64,000 bases of DNA from Nocardioides baculatus (GTDB taxonomy: Bacteria; Actinomycetota; Actinomycetes; Propionibacteriales; Nocardioidaceae). How positions within the stretch are numbered: the stretch's first letter is position 1; every line of letters starts with the position of its first letter. The notes under the pieces are model-generated. The model made no database searches and was not told the origin of the DNA. It saw nothing but the letters and a program-made list of their open reading frames with translations. The DNA lies in the NCBI RefSeq assembly GCF_016735675.1, contig NZ_JAERSG010000001.1:62001-126000 (forward strand), read 5' to 3'. Below are positions 54,462-62,694 of this stretch, one piece after another. The position numbers and the translations under genes are program-made.

Positions 54462-55646
54462 TCAGGCCAAGGAGAACGCCGCGTCGAGCTCGGCGCCTGC
54501 CCGGCCACGACGTGGCAGGGAGATGTCCGAGACCTCGATCCTCGGCGCGTCCGGTACGGCGACGACCTCGTGCTCGCCCGCCAGGTCGAGCTTGACCGCG
54601 GGGTGGTGCGCGATGCGTCCGATCCTCACACCGAGCGCGGACGCCATGCCGCTGATCGTGTGGTTGACGCGCAGGTCGAGGACGAGCATCCGCAGGCGAC
54701 CACCCCACCAGGGGGTGAGCGCGTCGACCTCGGCAGCGAGCTTCTTGTCCTTGCCCTTGAGCCTGGCCTCCGCGACGCGGGCCGCAGCGGCCTCGAGGAC
54801 CTCGACCGGCGTCTCGTGCCAGGCGACGCCGTCGACCTGGCCGGCCGCGAGCAGCTGCTCGAGCACCTTGGCGGTCGCCTGGTCGAGCAGCACATGGGTC
54901 GGCCTGACGTGCGCCAGGGCTGCCTCGAGCTGGTCGGGCCGCTCGACCCAGGCCATCGTGCAGCCCGCGGTCAGGTGGGCGTCGCGCGCGACGGTGGTGA
55001 ACCGGTCGGTGGCCTCGCCGGTCAGCAGCACGACGTCGTCGGGGCGGAGGTCGGCGAGCATGCCGGAGCACTCGGGCCGGAAGAGCCACGCCGTCGACTT
55101 CGCGCGGGGCAGGCCGAGCACGGCGCTCGACGCGGCGTCACTGCGCACCGCGTCGACGTACGACAGCAGGTCGGGCTGGCGCTTGCGGCGCTCGAGGCCC
55201 ATCCCGCGCAGCCGCTCCCACGAGCGGTCGTCGCACTCGAAGAGCTGTGCCTCGGCCAGCGAGGCCCGGCGCAGCAGCGGCAGGCGGCTCTCGTCGTCGA
55301 CGATGACCAGGCGGACCTCGATCTCGTCGAGCAGGCGGCCCACCTCGACCGGGTCCAGGTGGTCGGGCAGGAGCAGCGGGACGGCACCGGCGACGCGCGT
55401 GGCGAGCTCGAGCTCGAGCTGGCGGATGCCGGTGGGGACGCGGATGACGACGACCTGGCCGGGGTTGACCCCGGCCTCGATCATGCCGGCGGCGCCGTCG
55501 ATGACGCGACGGTAGAGCTCGTTCCAGGTGAACGAGGCCCACTCCGCGTGGCCGTCCCGCTCGCGTTGCTCGACCACGGCGATCTCGAGCGCACGCGCGC
55601 GGGCGTGACGCTCGAGCCGTGACAGCGGCGATTCGTGAACAGGCAC
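54462..55646 (-). CDS. Adenylate-forming-enzyme-like protein lacking catalytic motifs
   Basis: This is a 394-residue cytoplasmic protein. The first 120 residues resemble the N-terminal domain of acyl-CoA synthetases (ASFTWNELYRRVIDGAAGMIEAGVNPGQVVVIRVPTG, AVPLLLPDHLDPVE). Where the AMP-binding loop (TSGTTGxPK) should follow there is none, and the YGxTE, GRxDD and PxGK motifs are also missing. It is therefore probably a pseudoenzyme or a divergent family. The GTG at 55646 has GGGGG about 9 nt upstream and is preferred over the start at 55727. It is divergent from menF. No function is assigned. Confidence 0.7.
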   Translation of the reverse strand: MPVHESPLSRLERHARARALEIAVVEQRERDGHAEWASFTWNELYRRVIDGAAGMIEAGVNPGQVVVIRVPTGIRQLELELATRVAGAVPLLLPDHLDPVEVGRLLDEIEVRLVIVDDESRLPLLRRASLAEAQLFECDDRSWERLRGMGLERRKRQPDLLSYVDAVRSDAASSAVLGLPRAKSTAWLFRPECSGMLADLRPDDVVLLTGEATDRFTTVARDAHLTAGCTMAWVERPDQLEAALAHVRPTHVLLDQATAKVLEQLLAAGQVDGVAWHETPVEVLEAAAARVAEARLKGKDKKLAAEVDALTPWWGGRLRMLVLDLRVNHTISGMASALGVRIGRIAHHPAVKLDLAGEHEVVAVPDAPRIEVSDISLPRRGRAGAELDAAFSLA

Positions 55647-55751
55647 TTGCGACCCCCTGCGTCCGTGATGTACCAGCGCAACGTAGGTCACCGGACGCCG
55701 TCCTGTTCGCCGTTTGACCGATCTCACACCCGGTCGCTGCAGGCCCCGGCG

Positions 55752-55757
55752 TAGGCT
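55752..55757 (+). promoter_or_regulatory. -10 box of menF
   Basis: TAGGCT, 8 nt, then the GTG start at 55766. Leaderless pattern. Confidence 0.5.
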
Positions 55758-55765
55758 CCCCCTTC

Positions 55766-57019
55766 GTGACGACCCCCGCGTCCGGCGCCCAGCCTGGACT
55801 TGCCGCGCCCCTCGTCGTGCGCACCGTCCCCGTCGACCTGGCGGACCTGCCGCTCCTCGACCTGCTCCCCGAGCAGGACCACGTGAGCTGGCTGCGCCGC
55901 GGCGAGGGCCTCGTCGGCTGGGGTGTCGCCGCCCGCCTGGACACGTCCGGGCCCACCCGCTTCAGCGACGCGGTGAAGTGGTGGTCGGAGACGATCGCCC
56001 GCGCCGACGTCGTCGACACCGTGGGCGAGCCCGGCAGCGGGCCGGTGTGCTTCGGTGCCTTCGCGTTCGCGGACGACCCCGGCGACTCCGTGCTGGTGAT
56101 CCCCGAGGTCGTCGTCGGGCTCCGCGGCGACCGCGCCTGGCTGACGACCGTCTCGGTCGACGCCCCCGAGCTCCAGCCGGCGACCGCCGCGCGTCCGCCG
56201 GTCGGGCTGACCTTCTCCGACGGCGCCCGCAACGGCGAGGAGTGGATGTCGGTCGTCGCCGACGCGGTCGGCCGCATCACCTCCGGCGCACTGGAGAAGG
56301 TCGTGCTGGCGCGCGACCTGATCGCCACGACCGACGAGCCGCTCGACGTGCGCTGGCCCCTGCGTCGCCTCGCCGAGAACTACGAGATGTGCTGGACCTT
56401 CCACGTCGACGGCCTCTTCGGTGCCACCCCCGAGATGCTGGTGCGGCGCGAGCGCGGCCTGGTGACCTCGCGGGTGCTCGCCGGCACCATCCGGCGTACG
56501 GGCGACGACGAGCGCGACCTCGCCCTCGCCGCGACCCTGGCCCGGTCGTCGAAGGACCTCGAGGAGCACGAGTACGCCGTCCGCTCGGTCGCCGACGCGC
56601 TCGAGCCGCACTGCTCGTCGATGAACGTCCCCGAGGCCCCGTTCGTGCTGCACCTGCCCAACGTCATGCACCTCGCGACGGACGTGAACGGCGTCGTGCA
56701 CGACCTCGCGTCGTCGCTGCAGCTGGCCGAGTCGCTCCACCCGTCGGCCGCCGTGGGCGGCACGCCGACGGCTGCCGCCACGGCGCTGATCCACGAGATC
56801 GAGGGCATGCCGCGCGACCGCTACGCCGGGCCCGTCGGCTGGATGGACGCCTCCGGCGACGGCGAGTGGGGCATCGCGCTCCGCTCGGCCCAGGTCATCG
56901 AGAGCGGCGTACGCCTGTTCGCGGGCTGCGGCATCGTCGCGAGCTCGGACCCCGAGGCCGAGCTCGCCGAGTCGCAGGCCAAGTTCGTGCCGGTGCGCGA
57001 CGCGCTCGAGGCCGGCTAG
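55766..57019 (+). CDS. menF: Isochorismate synthase
   Basis: This 417-residue chorismate-utilising enzyme converts chorismate to isochorismate, the first committed step to menaquinone (or a siderophore). The conserved C-terminal half contains GALEKVVLARDL, GATPEMLVRRERGLVTSRVLAGTIRR, SSKDLEEHEYAV, LHPSAAVGGTPTAAA, YAGPVGWMDASGDGEWGIALRSA and FAGCGIVASSDPEAELAESQAKF. It is placed in menaquinone synthesis because menD, menC and menE lie 2-6 kb downstream and no siderophore genes are present. Confidence 0.9.
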   Translation: MTTPASGAQPGLAAPLVVRTVPVDLADLPLLDLLPEQDHVSWLRRGEGLVGWGVAARLDTSGPTRFSDAVKWWSETIARADVVDTVGEPGSGPVCFGAFAFADDPGDSVLVIPEVVVGLRGDRAWLTTVSVDAPELQPATAARPPVGLTFSDGARNGEEWMSVVADAVGRITSGALEKVVLARDLIATTDEPLDVRWPLRRLAENYEMCWTFHVDGLFGATPEMLVRRERGLVTSRVLAGTIRRTGDDERDLALAATLARSSKDLEEHEYAVRSVADALEPHCSSMNVPEAPFVLHLPNVMHLATDVNGVVHDLASSLQLAESLHPSAAVGGTPTAAATALIHEIEGMPRDRYAGPVGWMDASGDGEWGIALRSAQVIESGVRLFAGCGIVASSDPEAELAESQAKFVPVRDALEAG

Positions 57020-57023
57020 GCGT

Positions 57024-57659
57024 TCAGAGGTCCTGGCCCGGCTGGCGCCGCTCGAAGGCCTGGCCCTCCGGCAGCAGGTTGTGCATGTGGCGCTCGACCA
57101 TGCCGAGCCCGACCTCGCTGTAGATGCAGTCGTGGATGCCGAGCGACGTGGGCGCGGCGACGTCGCGGACGAAGTCGACGGCCTCCCCCACCTTGAGCCA
57201 CGGCGCGCTCACCGGTGCGAGCAGCACGTCGACCGGGCGTCCGGGCGCGGTCAGCGAGTCGCCGGGGTGGTAGACGCTCGCCCCGCCCGACTCCAGGACG
57301 TAGCCGGAGTTGTCGAAGCGCGGGTAGTCGGGGTGGATCACGGCGTGCTTCTCGCCGATCACCTCGACGGCGGTGCCCGCCACCTCGAGGTGGTCGCCGG
57401 GACGTACGACCGTGACGCGCTCGGCCACGTCGGGCGCCTCGTCGCGCAGCATCCGCTTGACCGCCGCGATCGTCCAGATCGGCACGTCGAGGCCGCGCAG
57501 GTGGGGCGGGTGCACGTGGTCGGCGTGCTCGTGGGTGACGAGGACCGCGTCCGCACCGTCGAGCGCACCGGCGTCGGTGAAGTTGCCCGGGTCGATGACG
57601 ACGACGCCGCCCTCGCCCTCGATCCGGACGCACGCGTGGCCGAACTTGGTGATCCGCAT
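57024..57659 (-). CDS. Metallo-beta-lactamase-fold hydrolase (UlaG-like)
   Basis: A 211-residue MBL-fold protein starting MRITKFGHACVRIEGEGG. The metal-binding motif is HEHADHVHPPHL (THxHxDH type), with further ligands in GEKHAVIHPDYP, SVYHPGDSL and LGIHDC. Such short UlaG-like proteins act as hydrolases or nucleases of unclear substrate. The ATG at 57659 has TAGTCT 7 nt upstream and defines the start. It converges with menF, leaving only 4 nt between stop codons. Confidence 0.84.
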   Translation of the reverse strand: MRITKFGHACVRIEGEGGVVVIDPGNFTDAGALDGADAVLVTHEHADHVHPPHLRGLDVPIWTIAAVKRMLRDEAPDVAERVTVVRPGDHLEVAGTAVEVIGEKHAVIHPDYPRFDNSGYVLESGGASVYHPGDSLTAPGRPVDVLLAPVSAPWLKVGEAVDFVRDVAAPTSLGIHDCIYSEVGLGMVERHMHNLLPEGQAFERRQPGQDL

Positions 57660-57666
57660 GTGGACC

Positions 57667-57672
57667 AGACTA
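57667..57672 (-). promoter_or_regulatory. -10 box of the MBL-fold gene
   Basis: TAGTCT, 7 nt, then the ATG at 57659. Leaderless pattern. Confidence 0.5.
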
Positions 57673-57795
57673 GGCCCGCCGGATGCGCGCGGAATCGTGT
57701 GACGCATGGGGTTCGCGGTTAAGGTGGTGGCGCCTCCGACGGGTGGAGTGCCCAGGGGGAACACACCAATCGCACCCGAGACGAAGAGAGTTCAC

Positions 57796-59004
57796 ATGTC
57801 TGCACGCCGCGTGCTCGCAGGCAGCGCCCTCGCGCTGATCCTGCCCGCGACCCTGCTCCTGAACACCGAGACGGGTTCGGCCACTGACTCCGACTCCGCG
57901 GCCCGCGCCGCGTCGAGCTCGGTCACCACCAAGAAGGCCGGCCAGAAGATCTCGCTGGAGGTGCTCCCGGGGATCGTCCAGCCCGGCAAGCGCACCGCCA
58001 GCGTCAACGCCGCCAAGGGTTCCGCGATCGCGACCATCAAGCCGGTCAAGGTCGGCCGCAAGGTCGTCCTCGAGCAGCAGCGCGGCTCGTCGTGGAAGAA
58101 GGTCGGCACGGCCAAGCAGGAGAAGTCCGGCAAGGCCTACTTCAAGGCAGCCGTGTCCAAGGGCGGCCAGGCCCTGACCTACCGCGTCACCGCCCAGAAG
58201 CAGGGCTCGCTCAAGGCCGTGAAGAGCGCGAGCGTCGACACCACGCGCTGGCTCGTCCCGACCTTCACCGACGAGTTCAGCGGCTCGACGCTGAACCCGG
58301 TCTGGGGCATGCGCGGCCAGAGCTACGAGCCGCTGAGCAAGCGGGTCTGCTCCAAGGGTGACCCGTCCGCGGTCAAGGTGACCGGCGGCGCCCTGCGCCT
58401 CAGCGTCATCAAGGACAAGTCGCGCAGCGACAAGTGCAAGGCCGTCTCGCGCAAGCAGACCAAGAAGATCTCCTACCGCCTCAACGGCCACGTCGGCACC
58501 GACAAGGCGTTCAGCTTCCGCTACGGCGTGGCCTCGGCCCGCATCAAGATGCAGAAGCTCCAGGGTCAGCACGCCAGCTTCTGGATGCAGCCCCTCGGCG
58601 AGAACAAGCCCGGCAGCGACGGCCACGAGATCGACATCATCGAGTACTTCGGCGACAAGCACCCGCAGGGCGGCCTCACCAGCTTCATCCACTGGTACAA
58701 GGGCCAGCGCCTGATCAAGACCGGCTCGTGGATCAAGAACTCGACGTCGTTCCTGCAGAACAAGCGCGACGGCTGGTCGAAGAACTACCACGTCTTCTCG
58801 GTCCAGTGGACCCCGAAGTCCATCTCGATGTACATCGACGGCAAGGAGACCTGGCGCACGTCGGCCCGCGTCTCCAAGGCCCAGCAGTACCTCATCCTGA
58901 GCCTGCTCGCCTCCGACTACGAGGCGCTCGAGATGCCCGACAAGAAGCTCCCGCAGCACATGTACGTCGACTGGGTCCGCGTGTGGGAGACCCCGCAGCC
59001 CTGA
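57796..59004 (+). CDS. Secreted glycoside hydrolase family 16 protein
   Basis: This 402-residue exported protein has three parts. A signal peptide (about 1-35) comes first, then a Lys-rich beta domain (about 45-148; VVLEQQRGSSWKKVGTAKQ) resembling surface-associated Ig-like repeats. The GH16 jelly roll runs from about 155 to 400, with catalytic motif EIDIIE (Glu278, Asp280, Glu283). GH16 enzymes cleave beta-1,3 or beta-1,4 glucans and galactans; the exact substrate is unknown. It is an outlier among menaquinone genes and probably independent of them. Confidence 0.87.
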   Translation: MSARRVLAGSALALILPATLLLNTETGSATDSDSAARAASSSVTTKKAGQKISLEVLPGIVQPGKRTASVNAAKGSAIATIKPVKVGRKVVLEQQRGSSWKKVGTAKQEKSGKAYFKAAVSKGGQALTYRVTAQKQGSLKAVKSASVDTTRWLVPTFTDEFSGSTLNPVWGMRGQSYEPLSKRVCSKGDPSAVKVTGGALRLSVIKDKSRSDKCKAVSRKQTKKISYRLNGHVGTDKAFSFRYGVASARIKMQKLQGQHASFWMQPLGENKPGSDGHEIDIIEYFGDKHPQGGLTSFIHWYKGQRLIKTGSWIKNSTSFLQNKRDGWSKNYHVFSVQWTPKSISMYIDGKETWRTSARVSKAQQYLILSLLASDYEALEMPDKKLPQHMYVDWVRVWETPQP

Positions 59005-59026
59005 TCGACCGCACCTGAACCACGCG

Positions 59027-59075
59027 ATCCGCGCGTTGGCCCACTCTCCCGTCAGGGAAGGGCCAGCGCGCGGAT
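59027..59075. terminator. Hairpin shared by the GH16 end and the menD coding end
   Basis: ATCCGCGCGTTGGCC (59027-59041) and GGCCAGCGCGCGGAT (59061-59075) pair over 15 nt with one G-T. The right arm lies inside the last codons of menD, whose stop is at 59052 in the loop, so the structure can terminate both converging transcripts. Confidence 0.65.
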
Positions 59076-60683
59076 TCGTCTGTCCAGGTCCGCGCGGTTG
59101 TCGCGACGGACGCGGGCCTCGACGACCTCGATGCCGCCGTTGGGCATGGCGAGCGCCTGCTCGAGCTCGGGCAGGCCGGTGACCCGCAGGTGCGGCACCC
59201 GGGCCGCCGCGCACAGGCTCGCGAGGTCGACGCCGTGCGGGGTGCCGAACAGCGTGTCGAATCGGTCGGCGTACGCCGGTGCCCCCTGCTCCAGGGTCGC
59301 GAAGATCGACCCGCCGTCGTCGTTGACCACGACGATCGTGAGGTCCGGGCGCTCCTCGCGCGGCGCGAGGAACAGCCCGGTCGTGTCGTGCAGGAACGTC
59401 ACGTCGCCCATCAGCGCGAGCGCGCGGGACGACTGGGGCCGTCCGAGGGCCGCGCCGATCGCCGACGAGATCGTGCCGTCGATGCCGGCGAGGCCCCGGT
59501 TGGCGATGACCTTGCGGCGCCCGCCGACCTCGTAGGGCGCGACCATCAGGTCGAGGTCGCGGACCGGGTTCGAGGCGCCGACGACCAGCAGGCCCCCGCG
59601 CGGCAGCGCGCGGCTGACCGCGCCGGCGACCTCGTGCGGCGTGAGGTCGGGCTCCGCGGCGAGCAGGCGGTCGAGGGCGCGGGAGGTGTCGCGGTCGGCC
59701 TCGTGCCAGGCGGCGGCCCAGGCCGGGTCGTCCGGACCGGCCACGTCGACCCGGTCCGCCTCCGCGGCGACCGCGAACGGGCGGTCGGGCCAGATGCCCG
59801 GGTGCCGGACGGCGACCACCTCGACGTCGTCGCGGGCGAGGAGGCGTGCGACCGGGCGGGACAGCGTGGGGTGGCCGAAGACGACCACGCGCTCGACCCG
59901 GGGCCCCAGGTCGCCGTCGAGGAGCAGCCGATAGGTGCGAATCACGCTGTCGCCCGTCCGGCAGCCGCTCGACGGCTCGGCGAGCAGCGGCCAGCCGGCC
60001 TTCTCCGCGAGCTGCCGGGCCGGTGGTCCGGCGTCGTCGCCGGCCACCACGACCGTGCGAGGTCCGGGCTCGAGCCTGAGCTCGTCGCGCGCAGGGGCCT
60101 GCAGGGTGACCGCCCACTCGGGCCGCTCCCCGCCGTCCCACCCGCCGTCGTCGGGCAGCAAGGGGTCGTCGAGCTGGATGTTGAGGTGGACGGTGCGCTG
60201 GCCGTCGTCGGCGCGGAGGAAGGCGAGCAGCTCGTCGAGCTCCGCCCCGTCCTGCCCGGCTGCCACGTCGAGCGTCGGCGCGAAGGTGCCGAAGAGTCCG
60301 ACCTGGTTGGTGGTCTGGTTGGCGCCGGTGCCCCGCAGCCGCGCCGGCCGGTCAGCGGTGACGACGACGAGCGGTACGCCTGCGTGCGCGGCCTCCATCA
60401 CGGCCGGGAAGAGGTTGGCCACCGCGGTGCCCGAGGTGCAGACCACGGCCGCCGGGCGACCGCTGGTCTTCGCCAGGCCGAGGGCGAGGAAGGCGGCCGT
60501 GCGCTCATCCATGCGCGTGTGCAGCCGCAGGCCGGGCTCGGTCGTCGTGGTGGGCCGCTGGGCGTCGAAGAGGGCGAACGAGAGCGGTGCGTTGCGGGAG
60601 CCGGGCGCGACCACCACCTCGCGCACGCCGGCACCGCGGAGTGCGGTCGCCACCGTCCGGGCGAGTGCGGTGGAGTCGTTCAC
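59052..60683 (-). CDS. menD: 2-succinyl-5-enolpyruvyl-6-hydroxy-3-cyclohexene-1-carboxylate synthase
   Basis: This 543-residue thiamine-diphosphate enzyme joins isochorismate and 2-oxoglutarate in menaquinone synthesis. Typical segments are VVVAPGSRNAPLSFALFD, MDERTAAFLALGLAKTSGRPAAVVCTSGTAVANLFPAVMEA, and the TPP/metal motif GDVTFLHDTTGLF...VVNDDGGSIF. The GTG start overlaps the menC stop by 4 nt. It is third of the leftward menE-menC-menD operon. Confidence 0.94.
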   Translation of the reverse strand: MNDSTALARTVATALRGAGVREVVVAPGSRNAPLSFALFDAQRPTTTTEPGLRLHTRMDERTAAFLALGLAKTSGRPAAVVCTSGTAVANLFPAVMEAAHAGVPLVVVTADRPARLRGTGANQTTNQVGLFGTFAPTLDVAAGQDGAELDELLAFLRADDGQRTVHLNIQLDDPLLPDDGGWDGGERPEWAVTLQAPARDELRLEPGPRTVVVAGDDAGPPARQLAEKAGWPLLAEPSSGCRTGDSVIRTYRLLLDGDLGPRVERVVVFGHPTLSRPVARLLARDDVEVVAVRHPGIWPDRPFAVAAEADRVDVAGPDDPAWAAAWHEADRDTSRALDRLLAAEPDLTPHEVAGAVSRALPRGGLLVVGASNPVRDLDLMVAPYEVGGRRKVIANRGLAGIDGTISSAIGAALGRPQSSRALALMGDVTFLHDTTGLFLAPREERPDLTIVVVNDDGGSIFATLEQGAPAYADRFDTLFGTPHGVDLASLCAAARVPHLRVTGLPELEQALAMPNGGIEVVEARVRRDNRADLDRRIRALALP

Positions 60684-61639
60684 GAGGAGCGATCATTCCC
60701 TACCGCGTCGAGCCTGCGTCGCCAGTGGTCGACGCGGTCGCCTGCAGCGGTGAGGCGGTCCAGTGCGGCGTCGTCGACCTCGGCGCGGGCGACCGGCAGC
60801 ATGCCGTCCACGGGGAGCAGCGGGTCGACGGCGACGTCGTCGGTGAGCAGCTGCACGGTGGCGAGACCGCAGGCGTGGTGGAGCTCGGGCAGGGCGGCCG
60901 CGAGGGCCACGCCGGCGGCGATGCCGACGCTGGACTCGACCGCGCTGGAGACCACGACCGGCAGGCCGATGTCCTCGGCGATCCGGAGGCACGCCCGCAC
61001 CCCGCCGAGCGGCTGCACCTTGAGCACGGCGATGTCCGCGGCCTCGAGGTCGCGCACGCGGTAGGGGTCCTCGGCCCGGCGGATGGACTCGTCGGCGGCG
61101 ATCGGCACGTCCACCCGACGGCGTACGACGGCGAGGTCCTCGACCGACATCACGGGCTGTTCGACGTACTCCAGGCCGCCGGCCGCCCGGTCGATCGCGG
61201 CGATCGCGCGGACCGCCTCGTCGACGTCCCAGGCGCCGTTGGCGTCGACGCGGACCAGCCCGTCCGGGCCGAGCGCGTCACGGACGGCCTCGACCCGGGC
61301 GAGGTCGTCGGCGAGCTCCTGGCCGCGCTCGGCGACCTTGACCTTGGCGGTGCGGCAGCCGCCCGCGAGGACGATCGCGTGGGCACGCTCCGGATCGGTG
61401 GCCGGGACGGTGACGTTGACCGGCACCTCGCTGCGCAAGGGGTCGGGCCAGCCGACGTCGGCGGCCTCGCGGGCGCACGCCAGCCACGGACGCGAGGTGG
61501 CGTCGTCGTACTCCAGGAAGGGTGACCACTCCCCCCAGCCCGCGTCGCCGCGCAGCAGGACGCCCTCGCGCACCGTGATGCCGCGGAAGCGCGTGCGGAG
61601 GGGGATCGAGAAGACGTGCAGTGACGCGTCGACCTGCAT
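60680..61639 (-). CDS. menC: o-Succinylbenzoate synthase
   Basis: This 319-residue enolase-superfamily enzyme dehydrates SHCHC to o-succinylbenzoate. The catalytic framework is visible: Lys pair in AKVKVAE, metal ligands in VRVDANGAWD, LEYVEQPV and PIAADES, and the distal Lys in IAVLKVQPLGG. The ATG at 61639 overlaps the menE stop by one base, and its end overlaps menD by 4 nt. Confidence 0.93.
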   Translation of the reverse strand: MQVDASLHVFSIPLRTRFRGITVREGVLLRGDAGWGEWSPFLEYDDATSRPWLACAREAADVGWPDPLRSEVPVNVTVPATDPERAHAIVLAGGCRTAKVKVAERGQELADDLARVEAVRDALGPDGLVRVDANGAWDVDEAVRAIAAIDRAAGGLEYVEQPVMSVEDLAVVRRRVDVPIAADESIRRAEDPYRVRDLEAADIAVLKVQPLGGVRACLRIAEDIGLPVVVSSAVESSVGIAAGVALAAALPELHHACGLATVQLLTDDVAVDPLLPVDGMLPVARAEVDDAALDRLTAAGDRVDHWRRRLDAVGNDRSS

Positions 61640-62658
61640 CAGAGCCCGGCCTGGAGGGCCTGGCGGTCGACCTTGCCGTTGGGCAGCAGCGGGAGGCTGG
61701 CGGCGCGGGCGAACTCGCGCGGCGCCCACGACCGGGGGTGCACCACGCTGACCCAGTCGCGCAGCTCGGCGTCGGTGGCGGTGCCGACCACCACCGCGAC
61801 GACCTTCTGGCCCCACTCGGGGTCGGGCACGCCGAAGACCTCGGCCTGCTCGACCTGGAGGTGGCCGCGGAGCCGCTCCGCGACGAGGGCGACGGGGATC
61901 TTCACCCCTCCGCTGATCACGACGTCGTCGACACGCCCGACGATCCGGAGCCGGCCGTCGTCGTCGAAGCGGCCCTCGTCGGAGGTGAGGAACCAGCCGT
62001 CCTCGACCGAGGCCGCCGTCAGCTCGGGGTCGGACTCGTAGTGGCTGAAGAGCGTGGGTCCGGCGATCCGGACGCGGTCGGCGTCGCCGAGACTGACGCC
62101 GACCCCGTCGAGGGGTACGCCGTCGTAGACACAGCCGCCCGCCGTCTCCGATGAGCCGTAGGTGGAGACGAGGCGGACGCCCGCCTCCTCGGCCCGGCTG
62201 CGGTGGTCGTGGTCGAGGCCCGCACCGCCGACGAGCACGGTGTGGCAGCGCGCCAGGGAGGCGAGCTGCTCGGGGTTGGCGAGGATCCGGTGCAGCTGCG
62301 TCGGCACCAGCGAGACGAAGGTCGGCGTGGGGCTGTGGTCGGAGGCGGCCGCGCGGCCGACGTCCAGGCCGTCGACGACGATCGGCTCGTGGCCGGCGAC
62401 GAGCGAGCGCACGATCACCTGCACCCCGGCGACGTACGACGACGGGAGCGCGAGCAGCCAGCGGCCCGACTCCCCCAGTCGGCGGGCGGACGCCTCGACG
62501 CTCGCGAGGACGGCCCGGCGCGGCAGGACCACGCGTTTCGGACTCCCGGTGGAGCCGGAGGTCTCGATCAGCAGCGGGTCGGGGTTGTCGGCCTCGAGCC
62601 ACCGCGACAGCTGCCTGATCGCGACCGAGGGCTCGTCCGAGGGCCGGAGGAAACTCAC
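61639..62658 (-). CDS. menE: o-Succinylbenzoate-CoA ligase
   Basis: This 339-residue adenylate-forming enzyme activates o-succinylbenzoate with CoA. All core motifs are present: ETSGSTGSPKRVVLPR (P-loop), STYGSSETAGG, TSDEGRFDDDGRLRIVGRVDDVVISGG and LPNGKVDR. It is much shorter than E. coli MenE because the N-terminal region is trimmed, as usual in actinobacteria. The GTG start has TAGCGT 7 nt upstream. It is the first gene of the menE-C-D operon. Confidence 0.92.
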   Translation of the reverse strand: MSFLRPSDEPSVAIRQLSRWLEADNPDPLLIETSGSTGSPKRVVLPRRAVLASVEASARRLGESGRWLLALPSSYVAGVQVIVRSLVAGHEPIVVDGLDVGRAAASDHSPTPTFVSLVPTQLHRILANPEQLASLARCHTVLVGGAGLDHDHRSRAEEAGVRLVSTYGSSETAGGCVYDGVPLDGVGVSLGDADRVRIAGPTLFSHYESDPELTAASVEDGWFLTSDEGRFDDDGRLRIVGRVDDVVISGGVKIPVALVAERLRGHLQVEQAEVFGVPDPEWGQKVVAVVVGTATDAELRDWVSVVHPRSWAPREFARAASLPLLPNGKVDRQALQAGL

Positions 62659-62665
62659 GCGACCA

Positions 62666-62671
62666 ACGCTA
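62666..62671 (-). promoter_or_regulatory. -10 box of menE
   Basis: TAGCGT, 7 nt, then the GTG at 62658. It shares the 36-nt intergenic space with the divergent MFS gene. Confidence 0.5.
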
Positions 62672-62694
62672 GTGGCTCTGCCACCATGGGCGCG

